The position numbers were made by a program, and so were the translations under genes. 11,103 nt of DNA from Treponema sp. GTDB taxonomy: Bacteria; Spirochaetota; Spirochaetia; Treponematales; Breznakiellaceae. Location: positions 1 through 11,103 of the forward strand of contig JAISWN010000389.1 in the NCBI GenBank assembly GCA_031271075.1, read 5' to 3'. Shown here piece after piece: positions 6,971-11,103 of the stretch. Every line of letters begins with the position of its first letter. Within the stretch, counting starts at the first letter, position 1. Below the pieces are notes generated by a model. That model had not been told where the DNA came from, ran no database searches, and saw nothing but the letters and a program-made list of their open reading frames with translations.

Positions 6971-7393
6971 CTACGGCTTCTTCGCCGTGGTAAACCCGTT
7001 GCCGCACATTTCCGCGATAGGGACGCCCAGATCGTCCTCTACGGAGATCCGGTAGACCGACACGTTCCGGCCTTTTGAAAGGCAGACGGATCTGGCGGTT
7101 AAGCGGGAGCCCCTGCTGCTTTTCAGGTAGGAGATGCTGCAGGACTGGCCCACGGTGATCCCCAGGTCGGCGCCGGAGGCCAGGGCAAGGTTTGAATGTA
7201 CCGCAAAGGCCAGATCGGCAAGGGTAAAGATGGCCCCTCCCTGAACCGCGCCCCCGGCGTTCCGGTGCATAGCGGTAATTTCCATGCCGCATACCACCGA
7301 ATCTTCCGTTACCGATTCGATCACAATCCCCGCGGCCGCGGCATAGCGGTCGGCGGAAAAGAAGGCCCTTATTTTTTCCAGATTGATTTCCAC
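6971..7393 (-). CDS. Hotdog-fold acyl-CoA thioesterase (PaaI type)
   Basis: A 140-residue cytoplasmic protein, the usual length for a single-domain hotdog thioesterase. The signature HRNAGGAVQGGAIFTLADLA at 43-62 fits the PaaI group, in which the Asn (N45 here) and Asp (D60) positions and the glycine-rich helix start take part in thioester hydrolysis. The second half, with GITVGQSCSISYLKSSRG and SVYRISVEDDLG, matches the family's long beta strands. Such enzymes release CoA from aryl- or acyl-CoA; the substrate here is unknown. The start codon is GTG at 7393-7391, supported by GGGAG at 7405-7401 with a 7-base spacer. The gene lies 33 bases downstream of the lipoprotein gene on the same strand, so they may share a transcript, but no functional link is evident. 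Its 3' end converges with the large regulator gene across a 48-base gap that shows no clear terminator. Confidence 0.88.
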   Translation of the reverse strand: MEINLEKIRAFFSADRYAAAAGIVIESVTEDSVVCGMEITAMHRNAGGAVQGGAIFTLADLAFAVHSNLALASGADLGITVGQSCSISYLKSSRGSRLTARSVCLSKGRNVSVYRISVEDDLGVPIAEMCGNGFTTAKKP

Positions 7394-7426
7394 AGCAAAG
7401 CTCCCTGACAGCCCCGGGTTTCGCGT

Positions 7427-8332
7427 TTACTCATAGTGAAAATCCATGTCTAAGGGGGTGAATTCCATGTTGGAAAGGATAGCCTCCCTCAGCGTAAGAC
7501 GGCTTCCGTTTACCGCGCTCCGCCCTTCAATCGGGTCCCCTTCTTCCAAATTATCAATGCCATATATTTTGGAGTTGTATCTGAAAAAGAAAAATATATG
7601 GCCCTGCTTTTGACCGCCAAAAGCAAAAATATCCCCGCTGTTATTATTCGGGATATATCCACCCCCATTCAATTGTGAAACTAAATCTACTGTGTCTGAA
7701 TCCGTCTTATCGCTTAAACAATACGAATAGGGAACAAAATACTGATAAAACGGCGAATTACTACGCCAATAGGTATCAATTTCATAGCCGTCAATAACAG
7801 AATCCGGCACGTATCTGCCGACCAGTTCGTATATTATTCGCGCAATATCCTCCGTGGTATAATTTCCCCAGATGCTGGTCAATTTTGTTGCTGTCTTTGT
7901 ATGGCCGGAATGGGGTGAATTTATCTGCGGTTCCCAATCAACCCATTCTCCGTTTATTTTAACGGAATTCCAGGCATGATTTTCCGGTTGAAGAAACCCC
8001 TGCCCGCCGCTCCTGCCAAGCCGTACACGGCAGGGCAGTCCCGCCTTATAACAATTTTGATAAAACTGGGTGGAAAAATTGCTGCAATCATAGTTTTCCG
8101 ACCATATTCTTGCCGCGACGCTTGCGCCGGCATTTTGGTATTTTTGTAAATTGGGCAGTTCCGGATCAAGTAGTTTGGGATCAGACAGTTCCGGATCGGA
8201 CAGTTCCACATCGGACAATTCCGAATCAGATGATTTTGTATCGGGCGCTTCCAGATCAGGCATGAAATAGTCACACCCTGTATACGTAAGACACAAAACA
8301 CATAACAGACCAGCCAAATTAATCTTTCTCAT
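7427..8332 (-). CDS. Transglutaminase-like lipoprotein with acidic pentapeptide repeats
   Basis: A 301-residue precursor. It opens with MRKINLAGLLCVLCLTYTGC, a lipoprotein signal with the lipidated cysteine at 20; the YTGC box is loose but acceptable for spirochaetes. Pentads of the SDxEL type follow (about 25-64), likely a flexible acidic tether. A transglutaminase-like domain comes next, with a recognisable Cys-His-Asp triad: C83 in NYDCSNFSTQF, H119 in ENHAWNSVKING and D132 in EWVDWEPQ. Such domains act as cysteine peptidases, amidases or crosslinkers at the cell surface; the substrate is unknown. The C-terminal half is unassigned; GDIFAFGG and GHIFFFFRYNSKIYGIDN recall the strand pattern of NlpC/P60-like folds. 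The ATG at 8332 is chosen because the lipoprotein signal starts there; an in-frame TTG at 8368 would add 12 residues. AGGG lies somewhat far upstream. The gene is clearly more AT-rich than its neighbours, suggesting separate origin. Confidence 0.75.
   Translation of the reverse strand: MRKINLAGLLCVLCLTYTGCDYFMPDLEAPDTKSSDSELSDVELSDPELSDPKLLDPELPNLQKYQNAGASVAARIWSENYDCSNFSTQFYQNCYKAGLPCRVRLGRSGGQGFLQPENHAWNSVKINGEWVDWEPQINSPHSGHTKTATKLTSIWGNYTTEDIARIIYELVGRYVPDSVIDGYEIDTYWRSNSPFYQYFVPYSYCLSDKTDSDTVDLVSQLNGGGYIPNNNSGDIFAFGGQKQGHIFFFFRYNSKIYGIDNLEEGDPIEGRSAVNGSRLTLREAILSNMEFTPLDMDFHYE
8156..8230 (-). repeat. Five tandem 15-base units coding SDxEL pentapeptides
   Basis: Within the lipoprotein gene five consecutive units encode SDSEL, SDVEL, SDPEL, SDPKL and LDPEL. 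Weaker related pentads (PDLEA, PDTKS) precede them and PNLQK follows. The units share a diverged 15-base DNA pattern around 'cagttccggatcgga' on the plus strand. They form an acidic spacer directly after the lipidated cysteine and could vary in number between strains. Confidence 0.85.
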
Positions 8333-8389
8333 TTTACATAAATTTACCCTTTTTATTTGATATGTCAATATTCGCTGCCTGGTTTAGTT

Positions 8390-8414
8390 AAAAAAACACA
8401 AAAAAACGAAAAAA
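8390..8414. promoter_or_regulatory. Phased A-tracts (probable intrinsic DNA bend)
   Basis: Three A-runs of 7, 7 and 6 bases start at 8390, 8400 and 8409, close to one helical turn apart. Phased A-tracts of this kind produce static curvature. They lie in the transcribed leader between the candidate lipoprotein promoter and its ATG, and about 120 bases before the DedA-Psd start. A role in promoter geometry or in binding a nucleoid protein is inferred. Confidence 0.5.
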
Positions 8415-8457
8415 CGCGCTTTCTGTTGGTGAAATATACCTTTTGGGCATTTGTGCC

Positions 8458-8466
8458 ATTATAACA
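8458..8466 (-). promoter_or_regulatory. Extended -10 promoter for the lipoprotein gene
   Basis: On the minus strand TGTTATAAT lies at 8466-8458: a perfect -10 hexamer TATAAT with the upstream TGn extension. Such elements can work without a good -35 box, and none is seen here. Transcription would start near 8451, giving a leader of about 119 bases before the ATG at 8332. The same bases read on the plus strand give TATAAC (8460-8465), a possible overlapping -10 for the divergent DedA-Psd gene. Confidence 0.5.
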
Positions 8467-8532
8467 CGAACTAAGGCGGAAGTCTTGTCTTCCAAGCTTC
8501 CCTATCGGGAAATTTCATGTTAGCCTAATGTC

Positions 8533-9816
8533 ATGCCGGATTTTTTCTCCCTTTTTTACCAGCTTCTCTGCCAGTATATTGACTTTTTCCCCCTTGTCGC
8601 CCTTGTCGCCCTGCTTTTGGCGGGGTTCAGCCTGCCCTTTTCAGAGGATCTTATCATTATCATGGGCGCCCTCCTCTGCCAGGAGGATCCTGCCCTGCTT
8701 GTTCCCACCCTCGCCGCGATTTATGCCGGCGTTATTGCCAGCGACTTTATCGCCTACAGGATAGGGATCATGGCCGGAAAAGGGAGCATGCGGAACAAGC
8801 TGTTCGCCGCTCTCTTTGAGGAAAAGAAACTGAACCGGATGCACAAACTGATGGAGAAGTACGGGATTTTCACCTTTATCGTGTGCCGTTTCATCCCTTT
8901 CGGGGTAAGGAATACCCTGTTCATGGCCTCGGGCTTTTTTAGGCTGCGGCCGCGGGTCTTTGCCCTTTTCGATATCCCCTCCGCCGCGATAAGTGTAAGC
9001 ACCCTGTTCTTTCTGGCCTACAATCTGGGAGATGATGTAAAACACCCGGTCAAGGTCGCGGGGCTCATCCTGTTCATCCTGCTGATCCTCATCATCGCCG
9101 CCCTGTTTATCCGCTTCCTGGTTAAAAAAGGGGTAAAACTTCCCCTTACCCCCTACGGGCTGCCCCAGGTACTGATCTTTCCCCTCCTTGTGGTCCTCCT
9201 TATGGCGGGACTTTTCTTCCTGCCCCGGGGCCTCTGGCTGGTTCCCGGAGAAGCGGCCCTGTTCCTGGTTCTGATCTGGACCCTCTCTTTTTTCCGTGAC
9301 CCTCCCCGGAAGATCAGGGAAGACGAAAGCATCCTGTATTCCCCGGCGGACGGGAGGGTGACGGATATCTTTATGGTGGAGGACAGCCCTGTCGGCCGGG
9401 CGCTGCGGATAGGGATCTTTTTAAGCATCTTCAACGTACACCTTAACCGGGCTCCCTGTTCCGTGCGGGTAGAGTGCGTCAGCTACCGGAAGGGGATGCA
9501 CCGGGACGCCCGGCGGGGGGATTCGGGCCAGGTAAACGAGTCCAACGACCTGGTGATGAGCCGGCTTAGCTTTCCCGGGAAACGCCTCATGGTACGGCAG
9601 ATAAGCGGGGCCATAGCCCGGCATATTGTCTGCCGGGTAAAAGCCGGCGACGAGTTGCGCCAGGGGGAGCTTTTCGGCATGATCAAATTCGGCTCCCGTA
9701 CGGAGCTGTACATCGGCGTTGGAAAGGACGAGTCCTGCGGCGCCGCGGTACGGATAGGCGACCCGGTGCGGGCAGGGCTTACGCCTCTTGTCCGCTACGC
9801 CGGAAGCGCCCGATAA
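8533..9816 (+). CDS. psd: DedA-family membrane protein fused to phosphatidylserine decarboxylase
   Basis: A 427-residue two-part membrane protein. Residues 1-200 are DedA/VTT-like: several hydrophobic segments, an acidic residue in FSEDLIIIMG (E38), and arginines R119 and R126 in CRFIPFGVRN, positions that are important in DedA proteins. Residues 210-427 are a short, archaeal-type phosphatidylserine decarboxylase: two membrane segments (about 212-254), FFRDPPRKI, SPADG (D273), FLSIFNVHLNRAP (H303), RQISGAIARHIVC, and FGMIKFGSR. By family, self-cleavage before S388 would create the pyruvoyl cofactor; the DedA part would stay on the beta chain, and the alpha chain would be only about 40 residues. 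The Psd half converts phosphatidylserine to phosphatidylethanolamine; DedA relatives are implicated in moving lipids across membranes. The gene lies 22 bases before pssA. No clear Shine-Dalgarno sequence precedes the ATG. Fusion of the two halves in one frame is seen directly; coupling of synthesis and transport is inferred. Confidence 0.9.
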   Translation: MPDFFSLFYQLLCQYIDFFPLVALVALLLAGFSLPFSEDLIIIMGALLCQEDPALLVPTLAAIYAGVIASDFIAYRIGIMAGKGSMRNKLFAALFEEKKLNRMHKLMEKYGIFTFIVCRFIPFGVRNTLFMASGFFRLRPRVFALFDIPSAAISVSTLFFLAYNLGDDVKHPVKVAGLILFILLILIIAALFIRFLVKKGVKLPLTPYGLPQVLIFPLLVVLLMAGLFFLPRGLWLVPGEAALFLVLIWTLSFFRDPPRKIREDESILYSPADGRVTDIFMVEDSPVGRALRIGIFLSIFNVHLNRAPCSVRVECVSYRKGMHRDARRGDSGQVNESNDLVMSRLSFPGKRLMVRQISGAIARHIVCRVKAGDELRQGELFGMIKFGSRTELYIGVGKDESCGAAVRIGDPVRAGLTPLVRYAGSAR

Positions 9817-9838
9817 GAGGGAGAACACCGGGGCAGCC

Positions 9839-10837
9839 ATGCAAAAACAGAAAAGACAGAAATTCCACCGGATGGTAATTCCCGAGGCGATAAAAAGGAA
9901 ACGCCTCAAGTACATTGCCATTCTTCCCTCAAGCATTACCCTGCTCAACGCCCTCTGCGGTTTTCTTTCGATTGTGTTCGCAAGCCGCGGTCCGGGAACC
10001 TTCTGGCAGGGTTCGTATTTTTACCGGACCGGAATATCCTATTTTGCCCTGGCGGGATACATGCTGTTCTTTGCCATGATCGCCGACATGCTGGACGGCC
10101 GCGTGGCGCGGCTAAGCGGAACGACATCCAGTTTTGGGGGGCAGTTGGACAGCCTTTCGGACGCGATTAGTTTTGGCGTGGCCCCCGCCTTTCTCATGAT
10201 CCGCATGGTGGGCAATCAGCTTGCCGCCCTGCGCGGGGGATCCTTCCCCCTGGTCCGGTTTCTGGATCAATCGGTGCTCTTTATCGCGGTTGTCTACGCC
10301 CTCTGCGCGGTGATCCGGCTGGCCCGCTTCAACGTGGAAAACGACGAGAGGGAAACGGCCCACATGGATTTTGCCGGCCTCCCCTCCCCGGCCGCCGCGG
10401 GAATGTTGATGAGCCTCGTGATCTTCCGGGAAGATTTCTTGCCGGGAATGGCAAGGCGTTTTGCCCCTTTCCTGGAAACACCTTTCCTGGAGAAGGCTTT
10501 CCTGGAGAAGGCCATGGATCTTACCATCTGGATCCTGCCCCCCGCGGCTTTACTGGCCGGTATCCTGATGGTAAGCCGCGTCAGTTACCCTCACGCGCTG
10601 AACCGGCTGCTCAGGGGCAAAAAGAGCTTTATAACCTTTCTGCTGATCTTCTTTCTGGGGCTTCTGGTCATCCTCAATCTGCAAATCGCCATGGCGCTTG
10701 GCTTCTGGGGTTTCGCCCTGGCCGGCGTGTTCCGGGCGCTGTTCCTGCGGATTCGTGTCCTGCGGATGTGGCGGAAAGACCTGCGGAAAGACACGGCCTC
10801 CCGGGAGAGCCCGGCCACCGAGAAGGGAGCGGAATGA
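9839..10837 (+). CDS. pssA: CDP-diacylglycerol-serine O-phosphatidyltransferase
   Basis: A 332-residue integral membrane enzyme that joins CDP-diacylglycerol and L-serine to form phosphatidylserine and CMP. The CDP-alcohol phosphotransferase signature D-x2-DG-x2-AR-x8-G-x3-D-x3-D is complete (D83, D86, R91, G100, D104, D108; DMLDGRVAR ... GGQLDSLSDAISFG). RLARFN and FAGLPSPAAAG are typical of the PssA branch. Several hydrophobic segments follow, including two near the C-terminus (about 263-300), and the protein ends in a charged tail. It is longer than the smallest PssA proteins, partly because of an insertion containing a 15-base triplicated unit (10466-10510). The ATG at 9839 is chosen over an in-frame TTG at 9788 inside the preceding gene; GGGG lies 5 bases upstream and GGAG 15 bases upstream. 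The product feeds the decarboxylase encoded just upstream, so the two genes form a phosphatidylethanolamine operon. Confidence 0.92.
   Translation: MQKQKRQKFHRMVIPEAIKRKRLKYIAILPSSITLLNALCGFLSIVFASRGPGTFWQGSYFYRTGISYFALAGYMLFFAMIADMLDGRVARLSGTTSSFGGQLDSLSDAISFGVAPAFLMIRMVGNQLAALRGGSFPLVRFLDQSVLFIAVVYALCAVIRLARFNVENDERETAHMDFAGLPSPAAAGMLMSLVIFREDFLPGMARRFAPFLETPFLEKAFLEKAMDLTIWILPPAALLAGILMVSRVSYPHALNRLLRGKKSFITFLLIFFLGLLVILNLQIAMALGFWGFALAGVFRALFLRIRVLRMWRKDLRKDTASRESPATEKGAE
10466..10510 (+). repeat. Three tandem 15-base units inside pssA
   Basis: Units at 10466-10480, 10481-10495 and 10496-10510 share the core CTTTCCTGGA and encode the repeated peptide PFLET-PFLEK-AFLEK. The last two units differ by one base. 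They lie in a loop between membrane segments of phosphatidylserine synthase. Because units are 15 bases, gain or loss would keep the reading frame. Confidence 0.85.
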
Positions 10838-10855
10838 AAAGCCGATACTTAAAAC

Positions 10856-11103
10856 ATGAACCGGCTTGCCCTTGCCGCGCTGTTTTTTGCCCTCTTCACT
10901 GCCTCCGGCCGGACGGCGGCCCAGGATTTTTACCCCGGTCATGATGTTGAGGTTTTGCGGGGAGAAGTATGCGTAGAAATGGAGCCTATCTCCGGCCCTT
11001 ACATCGAGGAGCAATACCCCCTGGACGCGGACACCCTGCGGAGACGGGCCCTGGAAGAGGCGGCGATGTTTTACTCGGCCATGATCTACGGCTGGTCCTT
11101 CCA
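10856..11103 (+). CDS. Secreted protein of unknown function (N-terminus only)
   Basis: An open frame from the ATG at 10856 to the right edge gives 82 complete codons and no stop. It starts MNRLALAALFFALFTASGRT, a good Sec signal peptide, with likely cleavage near TAA-QD. The mature part (DFYPGHDVEVLRGEV..., later LRRRALEEAAMFYSAMIYGW) is not one I recognise. It follows pssA by 18 bases and probably belongs to the same transcript. No Shine-Dalgarno sequence precedes this ATG. A well-placed one (AAGGGAG at 10823-10829) instead precedes an ATG at 10834 that overlaps the pssA stop codon, but that frame closes after about 35 codons. One base fewer in the A-run at 10851-10854 would join the two starts into a single longer signal peptide, so a sequencing error or a true frameshift is possible. 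Confidence 0.7.
   Translation, partial: MNRLALAALFFALFTASGRTAAQDFYPGHDVEVLRGEVCVEMEPISGPYIEEQYPLDADTLRRRALEEAAMFYSAMIYGWSF

Noticed and set aside
6933..7292. 119-codon minus-strand frame overlapping the thioesterase gene
   Set aside because: It is the thioesterase sequence read in another frame, Arg/Gly-rich and without a domain; the frame at 6971-7393 has the hotdog signature.
8341..8368. Perfect TTGACA (minus, 8368-8363) with TAAATT 16 bases on, as the lipoprotein promoter
   Set aside because: Transcription would start practically at the ATG, and the -10 is poor; the extended -10 at 8458-8466 is the better candidate, though this one cannot be excluded.
8478..8493. GGAAG / CTTCC hairpin upstream of the DedA-Psd gene
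   Set aside because: Only 5 paired bases around a 6-base loop with no conserved context; not distinguishable from chance.

Overview
The window most likely comes from a GC-rich spirochaete of the Treponema/Spirochaeta type, such as those of termite hindguts. This is inferred from gene content: a YesM/YesN-type two-component system in front of a secreted protein with a signal peptide ending in 'YAGG', a very large LacI-sensor/AraC regulator, a phosphatidylserine/phosphatidylethanolamine gene pair, and a lipoprotein with a relaxed lipobox. No rRNA, tRNA, CRISPR array, transposase or origin is visible, so the taxonomic call is tentative.

Left part (1-3391, minus strand) is one carbohydrate-type sensing unit. 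A membrane sensor histidine kinase (1559-3391) overlaps its AraC-type response regulator (271-1581) by 23 bases. The start of a secreted protein, probably the solute-binding protein of a sugar ABC transporter, follows at 116-1. A good sigma70-like promoter lies in front of the kinase (3452-3481). A second -10 box and a nested inverted repeat lie in front of the secreted protein. The regulator's 3' end contains a run of 17 G (C on the coding strand), a possible slippage site.

Centre (3392-6922): a 354-base divergent control region full of short direct and inverted repeats separates the two-component operon from a 1058-residue plus-strand regulator. That protein has a cytoplasmic LacI/GalR-type sugar-sensor domain, a GAF-like region, histidine-kinase and receiver domains that have lost their key residues, and an intact AraC DNA-binding domain. 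It resembles a hybrid two-component system whose phosphorelay chemistry has decayed.

Right-centre (6971-8532, minus strand): a hotdog-fold thioesterase of the PaaI type, and upstream of it a more AT-rich gene for a transglutaminase-like lipoprotein with acidic pentapeptide repeats. The 200-base divergent region to its right holds an extended -10 promoter and phased A-tracts.

Right end (8533-11103, plus strand) is a phospholipid operon. A DedA-phosphatidylserine decarboxylase fusion (8533-9816) is followed by phosphatidylserine synthase (9839-10837). PssA makes phosphatidylserine from CDP-diacylglycerol and serine, the Psd half decarboxylates it to phosphatidylethanolamine, and the fused DedA half may move lipid across the membrane. 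A truncated gene for a secreted protein of unknown function (10856-11103) closes the window; its start region has an odd frame arrangement.
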